Source: Carboxylicivirga caseinilyticus (GTDB taxonomy: Bacteria > Bacteroidota > Bacteroidia > Bacteroidales > Marinilabiliaceae). Taken from it: DNA of 64,000 nt. The DNA lies in assembly GCA_025499705.1 (NCBI GenBank), contig JAFMVE010000019.1, forward strand, positions 1 to 64,000, read 5' to 3'. Shown here piece after piece: positions 56,606 to 64,000 of this stretch. Position 1 is the first letter of the stretch. Every line of letters begins with the position of its first letter. A model generated the notes under the pieces. The model did not search any database. It was given only the letters and a program-made list of their open reading frames with translations, and was not told the origin of the DNA. The position numbers and the translations under genes were made by a program.

Positions 56606-57877
56606 ATGAAAGTAAAAAATCAACTTTTAGGTTTGATACTATTTGCTGTTTTAGGCATGATATCATTTACCTCATGTGAAAAAGAAGATGGTGATGGTCA
56701 AGGGGAAGATAATTCAACCTCTAAATATTTGGTAATCGCTTCTTCTGGTGAAAATGATTATCTGGTAACAGGAGATGCTATTGGTACTGACTATATCTTT
56801 GATGCCACTTCAGCGAGTGCCCTTCAATCTGTTGGAAATAGTTTTTGGACATTTATTGATGATAAAGTTGCCTATGGATTTTTATACAATCAAACCGCTG
56901 CCGGGACAACAGGTTCCTATGTATTGAATGAAAATGGTGAAGTAGAGCAACGTAACGAGATTGGTCTTGAAGTTTCAATTCATACCAAAGGTGTGGTTAA
57001 TGGTAAACTAGTTGTTGCCTATTCCGACAGATTAAGAGATGTAACAGTTGCAAATAAGGCTTATTTTTATGAAATCGATCCAGAAACAGATATATCTGAA
57101 GCATATACTGTTGTGACCAACGATCTACTTGAAGTGGGTGAAGCTGGATATTTAACAGATATTGCAGAATATGAGGGATATATGATTGCTGGAGCTCGTA
57201 GTATAAGTTCTTCAAATTTCTCCTCAGATTATTTTAACATCACATATGTAGTAGTTTTTAATTCTGATTACACTGTTAAACAAGTAATAAAAGATGAGGG
57301 TAGAACGGGTTTTGTGGCAGGTCAAAAATATTCGCAAGGTCTAACAGGGTTAGAAGTTGTGGAAAGTGGTGATTTATATGTGTTTTCATCCGGACAGACA
57401 AATTATGTTGTGGCTGATGAAACAATTATTCCATCGGGAATACTAAAAATTAATGCTGGTGAATTTGAATTTGATAAGGATTACTTTTTCAATATAACAG
57501 AAGCATCCGGAGGCTATAATCTCTTCAGAAGTTATTACATGGGAGGTTCAACTTTTATTTTATCTATGTATCCTGGCATTGGGAGCAATGCAACATTTGG
57601 TGTAAATGCTGATCGTTTTGCAGTAGTCGATGTTGCTGCAAAAACATTTAATTGGGTGAGTGGATTTGCAGTTGCATCAGGTATAGAAGATGATCCATTT
57701 TTGGTAGGCGAACCATTTGTTGATTCATCTAAAAATCAGTTGATTGTTCCGGTTGTTACATCAGACAATGATAATTATTTGTATACAATTAACCCTACAA
57801 ATTACAGTGCATCAAAGCAATCTGAAGTAATTGCTGAGGGTGTAAGTGCGTTAGGTATTCTTACATATCAAGAATAA
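56606..57877 (+). CDS. DUF4374 domain lipoprotein
   Basis: A 423-residue lipoprotein with lipobox SFTSC (Cys at about 24) and a Glu/Asp-rich spacer, so it is probably surface exposed. The body has propeller-like repeats (KYLVIASSGEND, KLVVAYSDRLRD, GDLYVFSSGQTN, FILSMYPGIG). This is the DUF4374 family, found next to TonB receptors and PepSY proteins in Bacteroidota. By analogy with other receptor lipoproteins it may bind the ligand at the surface. It is the second gene of the receptor operon, with a terminator after it. Confidence 0.8.
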   Translation: MKVKNQLLGLILFAVLGMISFTSCEKEDGDGQGEDNSTSKYLVIASSGENDYLVTGDAIGTDYIFDATSASALQSVGNSFWTFIDDKVAYGFLYNQTAAGTTGSYVLNENGEVEQRNEIGLEVSIHTKGVVNGKLVVAYSDRLRDVTVANKAYFYEIDPETDISEAYTVVTNDLLEVGEAGYLTDIAEYEGYMIAGARSISSSNFSSDYFNITYVVVFNSDYTVKQVIKDEGRTGFVAGQKYSQGLTGLEVVESGDLYVFSSGQTNYVVADETIIPSGILKINAGEFEFDKDYFFNITEASGGYNLFRSYYMGGSTFILSMYPGIGSNATFGVNADRFAVVDVAAKTFNWVSGFAVASGIEDDPFLVGEPFVDSSKNQLIVPVVTSDNDNYLYTINPTNYSASKQSEVIAEGVSALGILTYQE

Positions 57878-57896
57878 ACATTTGTACTATAAAATT

Positions 57897-57936
57897 AAAA
57901 ACACCTTGTTTTCAGTTGCGATTACAAGGTGTTTTT
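57897..57936. terminator. Bidirectional terminator
   Basis: ACACCTTGT (57901-57909) pairs with ACAAGGTGT (57924-57932), extended by A4/T4; A-run before and T5 after. It separates convergent genes. Confidence 0.8.
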
Positions 57937-57951
57937 CTATAATTATTTTCC

Positions 57952-58296
57952 TTACAGATTGATTACTTTGTCTGCGTTAGTTTGCAAAGTGATAATATCC
58001 ATCATGGTTCCTTTGATTCCTGCCTGTATTTCATCACTAATACCATAGAAATTAAGACAGGTTCCACAAGCGATGATTTTAACGCCTCTTTCTTCCAGTT
58101 TCTTCATTTGTTCTATCACAGGACTGTCTTTCGTGATCAACTTAACACCGCTATTGTATAATGCAATAAACGAAGGTAAACGACTGTCTTCATCCAGAAT
58201 TCGCAAATAATTACCGATTAATTTTAAACCTAATTCTTCATCTCCTTCGCCCATTCCGTAGCGGGTAATTTGAAGTAATTCGCAAAGTGGTTTCAT
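57952..58296 (-). CDS. DsrE/YedF-like protein
   Basis: A 114-residue soluble alpha/beta protein of the DsrE/DsrF fold. ALYNSGVKLITKDSPVIEQM and GVKIIACGTCLNFYG are the landmarks; the CGTC pair (about 77-80) holds the likely reactive Cys. It resembles the C-terminal half of YedF, a sulfurtransferase-like protein linked to selenium metabolism, without the TusA half. The sulfur or selenium role is inferred. Confidence 0.78.
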   Translation of the reverse strand: MKPLCELLQITRYGMGEGDEELGLKLIGNYLRILDEDSRLPSFIALYNSGVKLITKDSPVIEQMKKLEERGVKIIACGTCLNFYGISDEIQAGIKGTMMDIITLQTNADKVINL

Positions 58297-58383
58297 ATTT
58301 CAAGTTAAAAGGTTAAAGGCAATAGTTAAAGTAAAATGTCAGCATAGTTTTGTCATTTTACTTATAAACATTTTGAAATGGGT

Positions 58384-59118
58384 TTATTTAAAAACTCTTT
58401 TTAAAATATCATTAACACGCGCAGCAGGGTCTTGTCTTATGTTCTTTTCTTCCTCTGCAATTTTAATAAATAAGCCATTAAGTGCTTTTTCAGTCAGATA
58501 ATGGTCCAAATCTACATTTACAGCTTTTAATCCAGCCATTTGTCCCAGTGGATTATCCGCAATTTTATTCCACTTACTGGTAAGTGTTTCCCATGATTCA
58601 TTCGTTGAAATACCTGCAGCAATTTCTTTATCCAAAGAAGATTGAATCTTAGGATTATACAACTTAAAAAGTTCCTGATATGTATTGGCTTTTAGGTATT
58701 GTGTTGCAGCATCTGTATCACCTTTTAAAATCGTGAAAGCATCCTGAATGGTCATTTTTTTTACAGCTCCCCAAAAAACTGTTCCTGCTTCTTTGGCTGC
58801 ATCTTCTGCTGATCTGTTAATGCTTTTAATTACATCTTCAATCATTTTATCTCCACCCGGTATTTTAGAGATGTTTTTTACTATGATATTAGCTTCTTCA
58901 GGGAGCATGATTTTAACCAGTTCATCGCCATAATATCCATTGGTAACCCCTAATCTTGCTGAGGCAGAATCAGTGCCTACGCGCAAAGCTTCCTTCAATC
59001 CATTGGCAACTTCTTCTTCAGTTAGAGGAATGTCAAGAGGAAGATTTTGTACAATCTGAGTAAGCTCTGCACATGCTGTGAATGCGATACTAAGGAGAAG
59101 GATATAAATCTTTTTCAT
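58384..59118 (-). CDS. DUF4197 domain lipoprotein
   Basis: A 244-residue exported protein with a lipoprotein signal (lipobox FTAC, Cys16). The mature part is helical, with the DUF4197 landmarks GLKEALRVGTDSASARLG, GYYGDELVKIMLPEE and DAFTILKGDTDAATQYLK. The function is not known. It is monocistronic, 31 nt after ygiQ on the same strand. Confidence 0.85.
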   Translation of the reverse strand: MKKIYILLLSIAFTACAELTQIVQNLPLDIPLTEEEVANGLKEALRVGTDSASARLGVTNGYYGDELVKIMLPEEANIIVKNISKIPGGDKMIEDVIKSINRSAEDAAKEAGTVFWGAVKKMTIQDAFTILKGDTDAATQYLKANTYQELFKLYNPKIQSSLDKEIAAGISTNESWETLTSKWNKIADNPLGQMAGLKAVNVDLDHYLTEKALNGLFIKIAEEEKNIRQDPAARVNDILKRVFK

Positions 59119-59148
59119 TTGATAATTTATTAATATACAATATGTCTG

Positions 59149-61071
59149 TTATCTTTTTTTTCTGAACTTTTGAGGTTTTCCCTTCTTAAACTTAGCATTT
59201 TTAGGAGGAAGATTTTTATGATCCCGTTCTTTTTCAGGGAAAAGTTTTTTAATCATATCAAAACGATTGAGTTTTTTCAATCGATCTTTTATCTGTTGCT
59301 GGTATTCTTTTTTATACCAGAATAAAAACATACGTTGTCCCAGCTTGTCTTTTTGAGAAACAGGAGTGTAGATTTTTTCTAAGGTGTAAGGATGGTATCC
59401 TGAATAATAAATAACTGTTGCTACAGTCATTGGAGTAGGAGTAAAGTCCTGTACCTGCTCTAATTTAAAATCCAGATCATGTGTTTCACAAGCCAGATTT
59501 GCCATATCAATATCTTCACTGCCCGGGTGACTGGAAATAAAGTATGGTATAATTTGCTGATTTAGCTTTTTTGCTTTGTTGATGCTGTCAAAATCGGCCT
59601 TGAACTTGTAAAACAACTTAAAGCTTGGTTTGCGCATTACATTCAATACCTGGTCTGAAGTATGTTCAGGTGCCACTTTTAATCTGCCGGAAACATGATT
59701 TGTAATCAGTTCTTCCATGTATTTTTTATGGCTTTCCTTTTCTTCCGAACTTGCCATATTGTTGTAAAGCATGTCGTATCTAACACCACTACCGACAAAT
59801 GCTTTTTTTATGCCATTCATTTTACTTACCGATTGGTAAATGTCCGTCATGGCAGTATGATCGGTATTTAGATTGGTACAGATATTTGGATGAATACATG
59901 ATGGTCGTGTACATCGTTGGCAAATCTTAAGGTTTTTACCTTCCATCTTGTACATGTTGGCACTTGGGCCTCCTAAATCAGAAAGGTATCCTTTAAAATC
60001 GGGCATCTCAGTGATTTGCTCCACCTCATTCATAATACTCTCCTTCGATCGGGATGCAATAAATTTACCCTGATGTGCAGAAATGGTACAGAAGCTACAT
60101 CCGCCAAAACATCCTCGATGCATATTTACCGAGAATTTAATCATCTCAAATGCAGGAATCGGACCTTTTGCAATATATCGCGGATGCGGTAATCGGGTAT
60201 AAGGCAGATCAAACGATGCATCCAATTCACCGGTTGACATTGGTGGATAAGGTGGATTGATCACAATCTGTTGATTACCTACTTTTTGCACCAGTCTGGC
60301 TGCATTCCATCTGTTTGATTCTTCCTCAACGTAACGGAAATTTCGGGCATATTTTAATTTATCTTCCAGGCATTCTTCATGTGATGCCAACTCAATATCT
60401 TTCCAGTGTTTATTTTTAGGTAACTCCTGATCTGTATCATTCAAAAATGCAGTTTGAGGAATTGTTTTTAGAGAATCTAATGGCACACCACGTTCTATTA
60501 ATCGGATTATTTCAAGAAGTGGTTGCTCACCCATACCATAAACCATTAAATCAGCTTTGGCATCAGCTAAAATCCCGGGTTTAAGCTTATCTGACCAGTA
60601 ATCGTAATGTGTTACTCTTCTCAGCGAAGCCTCAATTCCTCCAAGCAAAACAGGTACATCCGGATAAAGCTCTTTTAGGATATTACAATAGACAACAGAA
60701 GCATAGTCTGGTCGCTGACCAGCTCTTCCGTCAGGTGTATAGGCATCATTGGAGCGCAATCGTCGATTAGCAGTGTAATGATTCACCATAGAATCCATCG
60801 CACCTGCAGTAACACCAAAAAAGTAATTTGGTCGACCCAGTTTTTTGAAGTCTCGTAAATCATCCCGCCAGTTAGGTTGGGGCACAATTGCCACTTTTAA
60901 ACCGTGAGATTCGAGCATTCGTCCAATTACAGCTGCACCAAATGCAGGATGATCTATGTAGGCATCACCTGTGAATAGAATTACATCCAGACTGTCCCAA
61001 CCTCTCTTTTCCACCTCTTTGGCCGATGTAGGCAGCCAATCTTCTAATCTATTTCGCTTATCCAGTTTCAT
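59149..61071 (-). CDS. YgiQ family radical SAM protein (UPF0313)
   Basis: A 640-residue cytoplasmic Fe-S protein. N-terminal B12-binding-like part with GDAYIDHPAFGAAVIGR (about 36-52), radical SAM cluster motif CFGGCSFC near residue 322, and a Cys-rich stretch after it (CQRCTRPSCIHPNIC) that may hold a second cluster. The C-terminal tail is very basic (KKNAKFKKGKPQKFRKK-type), suggesting RNA contact. The reaction is unknown. I used the ATG at 61071; a TTG three codons upstream would add little. Confidence 0.88.
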   Translation of the reverse strand: MKLDKRNRLEDWLPTSAKEVEKRGWDSLDVILFTGDAYIDHPAFGAAVIGRMLESHGLKVAIVPQPNWRDDLRDFKKLGRPNYFFGVTAGAMDSMVNHYTANRRLRSNDAYTPDGRAGQRPDYASVVYCNILKELYPDVPVLLGGIEASLRRVTHYDYWSDKLKPGILADAKADLMVYGMGEQPLLEIIRLIERGVPLDSLKTIPQTAFLNDTDQELPKNKHWKDIELASHEECLEDKLKYARNFRYVEEESNRWNAARLVQKVGNQQIVINPPYPPMSTGELDASFDLPYTRLPHPRYIAKGPIPAFEMIKFSVNMHRGCFGGCSFCTISAHQGKFIASRSKESIMNEVEQITEMPDFKGYLSDLGGPSANMYKMEGKNLKICQRCTRPSCIHPNICTNLNTDHTAMTDIYQSVSKMNGIKKAFVGSGVRYDMLYNNMASSEEKESHKKYMEELITNHVSGRLKVAPEHTSDQVLNVMRKPSFKLFYKFKADFDSINKAKKLNQQIIPYFISSHPGSEDIDMANLACETHDLDFKLEQVQDFTPTPMTVATVIYYSGYHPYTLEKIYTPVSQKDKLGQRMFLFWYKKEYQQQIKDRLKKLNRFDMIKKLFPEKERDHKNLPPKNAKFKKGKPQKFRKKR

Positions 61072-61217
61072 ATCTTGCAAAAATATCTAAATTCTATTGA
61101 ATTCAATTAAAACTTAATGTATCACTTCCGAATGATGCAATTTTCAGAATATTACGTTATTAACAATATAACTGCAAAAAGAGTTAAAGGTTTTTTTTTA
61201 TATTTTAAAACCAATGT

Positions 61218-61225
61218 TAACTTTG
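61218..61225 (+). promoter_or_regulatory. -7 box of the zapA operon
   Basis: TAACTTTG matches TAnnTTTG, 18 nt before the first start codon. No clear -33 element. Confidence 0.35.
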
Positions 61226-61243
61226 TAAGGAAAAATTTGGTTT

Positions 61244-61537
61244 ATGACAGATCCAAATAGCGAATTAATTGTTGAATTAAAGGACAAAATAAATAAGCTG
61301 ATTGCTCGGTATAAGGGATTGGAAGCGGAAGTGAGATTGTTAGAAGAAGAGAAAACACAATTAACCGAACAATTGGAGTTGGTTAATAAAGATTATACCA
61401 ACCTTGAACAACGATTCAATAATTTAAAATTAACGAAAGACTTAGTATCAGGAACAACAGAAGCTGGTGATACTAAGAAGCGGATCAACCAAATTGTGCG
61501 GGAAATTGATAAGTGTATTGCACTGTTAAACCGTTAA
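61244..61537 (+). CDS. Coiled-coil protein upstream of zapA (ZapB-like)
   Basis: A 97-residue protein that is almost entirely coiled coil (about 5-70: LKDKINKLIARYKGLEAEVR, LLEEEKTQLTEQLELVN), then a short helix ending in IDKCIALLNR. There is no signal peptide. It lies 9 nt before zapA, and small coiled-coil proteins in this place are common in Bacteroidota. A role with ZapA at the division ring, comparable to ZapB, is inferred from context. Confidence 0.65.
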   Translation: MTDPNSELIVELKDKINKLIARYKGLEAEVRLLEEEKTQLTEQLELVNKDYTNLEQRFNNLKLTKDLVSGTTEAGDTKKRINQIVREIDKCIALLNR

Positions 61538-61546
61538 GCTGAATAA

Positions 61547-61852
61547 ATGGACGATAAACTCTCAATACGAGTAAATGTAGCAGACCGTTTTTATCCTTTA
61601 CGAATTGATCGTAAGGATGAAGAGCGTATTCGTCTGGCAGCTAAATTGATTAACGATAAGGTTTTACAATATAAACAACGCTACTCTGATAAAGATGTAC
61701 AGGATTTCTTGGCAATGGCCTCGCTTCAGTATGTTATTAAATTATTAGAGTTGGAAAACCGACATGATGTAGATCCTATGATTGAAGCTGTTCGTGATTT
61801 AAATGATCAGTTGGAGAGCATTTTGTCTGATAAAACAGATCAGGTTTTTTAG
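61547..61852 (+). CDS. zapA: Cell division protein ZapA
   Basis: A 101-residue FtsZ-binding protein that bundles protofilaments at the Z ring. It begins with SIRVNVADRFYPLRIDRKDEE, the ZapA globular domain, and continues in a long helix (DVQDFLAMASLQYVIKLLELE) that forms the tetramer coiled coil. The length is normal. It is 9 nt after the coiled-coil gene and followed by rny. Confidence 0.88.
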   Translation: MDDKLSIRVNVADRFYPLRIDRKDEERIRLAAKLINDKVLQYKQRYSDKDVQDFLAMASLQYVIKLLELENRHDVDPMIEAVRDLNDQLESILSDKTDQVF

Positions 61853-61958
61853 AAAGTTTTTTGTAGCTTACAATATACCCGCATTATATGTACTAATCTG
61901 AAGTCATTCAGTCTAGTTCATTATGATGCGGCTTTTTTATATATATAAACCAATAAAG

Positions 61959-63494
61959 ATGGGAATTGAAATAACAATTGGTATTGTTTCATTTTTGGTT
62001 GGTGGCCTTTTAACATGGCTGTTTATTTCAAAGGCACTGAAATCCAGAAGTGAAAAGATCATAAAAGAAGCGGAGGCGGAAGCTGAAGTGATCAGGAAGG
62101 ATAAGATCCTTCAAGCCAAAGAGAAATTTTTACAGTTACGCTCAGAACACGAAAAGGAAATCAACAACCGAAATTCAAAAGTTGTTGTTGCCGAAAACAG
62201 AATTAAGCAAAAAGAAAGTTCTTTAGCTCAAAAATTGGAAGAAATTGCACGCAAAAGAAAAGAAGTTGATGCAATTCGTGACAATTTAACAGTTCAGTTG
62301 GAGTTAGTTGAAAAACGTGAATCCGATGTTCAGCATATGCATAAGCAACAGGTTGAACAGTTGGAGGCGATCTCTGGTATGTCAGGAGAAGAAGCCAAAG
62401 AGATGTTGATCGAAAGCATGAAGGCTGAAGCCAAAACAGAAGCAATGTCGTACATTAACGATATTATGGATGAGGCTAAGATTAACGCAAATAAAGAGGC
62501 TAAAAGAATTGTACTTCAAACAGTCCAACGTGTTTCAACTGAAACAGCTATTGAAAACTCAGTTACTGTTTTCCATATTGATTCTGATGAAATGAAAGGG
62601 CGTATCATTGGTCGTGAAGGACGAAATATACGTGCCCTGGAGGCTGCCACAGGTGTTGAAATTATTGTAGATGATACTCCTGAAGCAATTGTGCTTTCAG
62701 CTTTTGATCCAATGCGTCGTGAAATTGCCCGTTTGGCCTTGCATCAATTGGTTACTGACGGACGTATTCACCCTGCACGTATTGAGGAGGTTGTTAACAA
62801 AGTTCGTAAGCAGGTTGAGGAAGAGATAATTGAAACCGGTAAACGTACTTCAATCGATTTGGGAATTCATGGCTTACATCCTGAATTAATCAAGTTAGTA
62901 GGTAAAATGAAGTATCGTTCATCATACGGACAAAACTTATTACAACACTCACGCGAAACAGCCAATTTATGTGCTATCATGGCATCAGAACTTGGCTTGA
63001 ATCCCAAACGTGCTAAACGAGCTGGTCTATTGCATGATATTGGTAAAGTTTCGGATGAAGATCCGGAATTGCCACACGCAATTTTAGGTATGAAACTGGC
63101 TGAGAAGTATAAAGAGAAGCCAGATATCTGTAATGCAATCGGTGCTCACCACGATGAAGTGGAAATGACAACCATGATTGCTCCTATTATCCAGGTTTGT
63201 GATGCTATCTCAGGTGCTCGTCCTGGTGCTCGTCGTGAGATTGTTGAGGCTTACATTAAGCGCTTGAAAGATCTTGAATCAATGGCTTTATCTTACCCTG
63301 GTGTAATGAAAACCTATGCAATACAGGCAGGTCGTGAATTACGTGTAATTGTTGGTGCTGAAAAGACGACTGACAAAGAAGCTGAAGAGTTATCATATGA
63401 CATAGCCCGTAAGATCCAAACTGAAATGACTTATCCTGGGCAGGTTAAAATTACTGTTATCCGGGAGACTCGTGCTATTAGTTATGCGAAGTAA
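61959..63494 (+). CDS. rny: Ribonuclease Y
   Basis: Membrane-anchored endoribonuclease that starts mRNA decay. The 511 residues comprise a membrane anchor (about 4-22), a long coiled coil (about 30-165), a KH domain ([19 protein letters not shown], about 205-235) and an HD domain with LLHDIGKV and HHDE, the metal ligands for catalysis. The frame is open to the ATG at 61923, but the family starts at the anchor, so the ATG at 61959 is used. It ends at a strong terminator. Confidence 0.93.
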   Translation: MGIEITIGIVSFLVGGLLTWLFISKALKSRSEKIIKEAEAEAEVIRKDKILQAKEKFLQLRSEHEKEINNRNSKVVVAENRIKQKESSLAQKLEEIARKRKEVDAIRDNLTVQLELVEKRESDVQHMHKQQVEQLEAISGMSGEEAKEMLIESMKAEAKTEAMSYINDIMDEAKINANKEAKRIVLQTVQRVSTETAIENSVTVFHIDSDEMKGRIIGREGRNIRALEAATGVEIIVDDTPEAIVLSAFDPMRREIARLALHQLVTDGRIHPARIEEVVNKVRKQVEEEIIETGKRTSIDLGIHGLHPELIKLVGKMKYRSSYGQNLLQHSRETANLCAIMASELGLNPKRAKRAGLLHDIGKVSDEDPELPHAILGMKLAEKYKEKPDICNAIGAHHDEVEMTTMIAPIIQVCDAISGARPGARREIVEAYIKRLKDLESMALSYPGVMKTYAIQAGRELRVIVGAEKTTDKEAEELSYDIARKIQTEMTYPGQVKITVIRETRAISYAK

Positions 63495-63518
63495 CAAATA
63501 TTAAATTCAATATTATAG

Positions 63519-63545
63519 AAAGCGGCAATTTTTGCCGCTTTTTTT
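63519..63545 (+). terminator. Terminator of rny
   Basis: AAAGCGGCAA (63519-63528) pairs with TTGCCGCTTT (63532-63541), 3-nt loop, T7 (63539-63545). Confidence 0.88.
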
Positions 63546-63648
63546 ACGTTCATCATCAAAATACTGAATTTTATAAAACTTATTGATTCAGAATAGGAAA
63601 GCAAAGAAATAGCTTGTTATTTTTACAGTTATTAAAACCAAATAAGAC

Positions 63649-64000
63649 GTGAGAAAACTTGAAAATAAATCTGTGTTAGTAACGGGAGGAGCTGGCTTTA
63701 TTGGTTCTAACCTGGTTGAAACATTGTTGAAGCAAGGAAATAAAGTGGTTTGTCTGGATAATTTTGCAACAGGTAAACGAATTAATATAGAACCTTTTCT
63801 TTCAAATCCTGATTTTACTTTGATTGAAGGAGATATACGAAATTTGGAAGATTGTAATAATGCTGTGGCAGGAATGGATGTTGTATTACATCAGGCTGCT
63901 TTAGGCTCTGTACCTCGTTCGATAAAAGATCCAATTACTTCCAACGATGTTAATGTTGGTGGGTTTTTAAATATGTTGGTTGCTGCACGTGATGCCGGGG
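63649..64000 (+). CDS. UDP-N-acetylglucosamine 4-epimerase-like SDR protein (3' end cut)
   Basis: The first 117 residues of an extended short-chain dehydrogenase for sugar nucleotides; the rest is outside the window. It shows the NAD-binding motif [10 protein letters not shown] (12-21), the acidic residue at the end of the second strand (LDNFATGKR) and [15 protein letters not shown], which is characteristic of the WbpP/TviC type that converts UDP-GlcNAc to UDP-GalNAc or the acid forms. It is thus likely the first visible gene of a surface-polysaccharide locus. The start is a GTG at 63649. Confidence 0.8.
   Translation, partial: MRKLENKSVLVTGGAGFIGSNLVETLLKQGNKVVCLDNFATGKRINIEPFLSNPDFTLIEGDIRNLEDCNNAVAGMDVVLHQAALGSVPRSIKDPITSNDVNVGGFLNMLVAARDAG

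Overview
The window looks like the chromosome of a member of the Bacteroidota, most likely a facultatively anaerobic marine-type Bacteroidia. The base composition is AT-rich and Shine-Dalgarno sites are mostly absent. Upstream regions carry the Bacteroidota promoter pattern TTG/TTTG, about 19-20 bp, then TAnnTTTG. Family markers are a type IX secretion sorting domain, SusC-like TonB receptors, DUF5074 and DUF4374 surface lipoproteins, a fused CcoNO oxidase subunit and a monomeric isocitrate dehydrogenase. No tRNA, rRNA, insertion sequence, integrase or CRISPR array was seen. It reads as ordinary core chromosome with several regulated metabolic islands.

Layout. 1-9 kb: a six-hairpin glycosidase-like protein whose 5' end looks frameshifted, a META-domain lipoprotein, a SulP transporter, dnaX with a slippery A10 tract and a separate -1 frame tau extension, and monomeric isocitrate dehydrogenase. 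9-17 kb: a class D beta-lactamase, a DUF4199 membrane protein, a GDVHG phosphatase, an oxidoreductase, and a tight minus-strand operon of SatD-like protein, DUF3307 membrane protein, HD hydrolase and esterase. 17-26 kb: a complete cbb3 oxidase and assembly cluster (ccoI-S-NO-Q-P-G-H plus a TauE/SafE membrane protein). 26-31 kb: a cobalamin riboswitch controlling a BtuB-type receptor and a BtuG-type lipoprotein, followed by a second BtuG-type gene with its own promoter. 30.7-32 kb: trpB behind a candidate ribosome-mediated attenuator. 33-40 kb: nrfHA nitrite reductase, an outer-membrane porin, hcp with its ferredoxin partner, and a divergent Crp/Fnr regulator with a perfect operator palindrome. 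42-48 kb: a sensor-regulator cassette of a binding-protein/GcvH-like fusion, a c-type heme histidine kinase, an NtrC-type regulator and an archaemetzincin. 48-51.6 kb: amidohydrolase, small Rop-like protein, exported carbonic anhydrase and a radical SAM protein. 51.6-58 kb: a divergent TonB uptake locus, probably for a siderophore. 58-64 kb: DsrE-like, DUF4197 and YgiQ genes, then the zapA-rny cell division and RNA decay cluster, and a truncated sugar-nucleotide epimerase.

How the genes work together. cbb3 oxidase, NrfHA and Hcp form a low-oxygen and reactive-nitrogen respiration toolkit, with the Crp/Fnr regulator placed to switch on the hcp operon. Two outer-membrane uptake loci serve cobalamin and probably iron. 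The parts most worth a second look are the heme histidine kinase/GcvH-like/archaemetzincin cassette, the SatD-DUF3307-HD operon (SatD has a spacing of acidic residues like that of class III nucleotide cyclases), the trpB leader and the dnaX recoding site.
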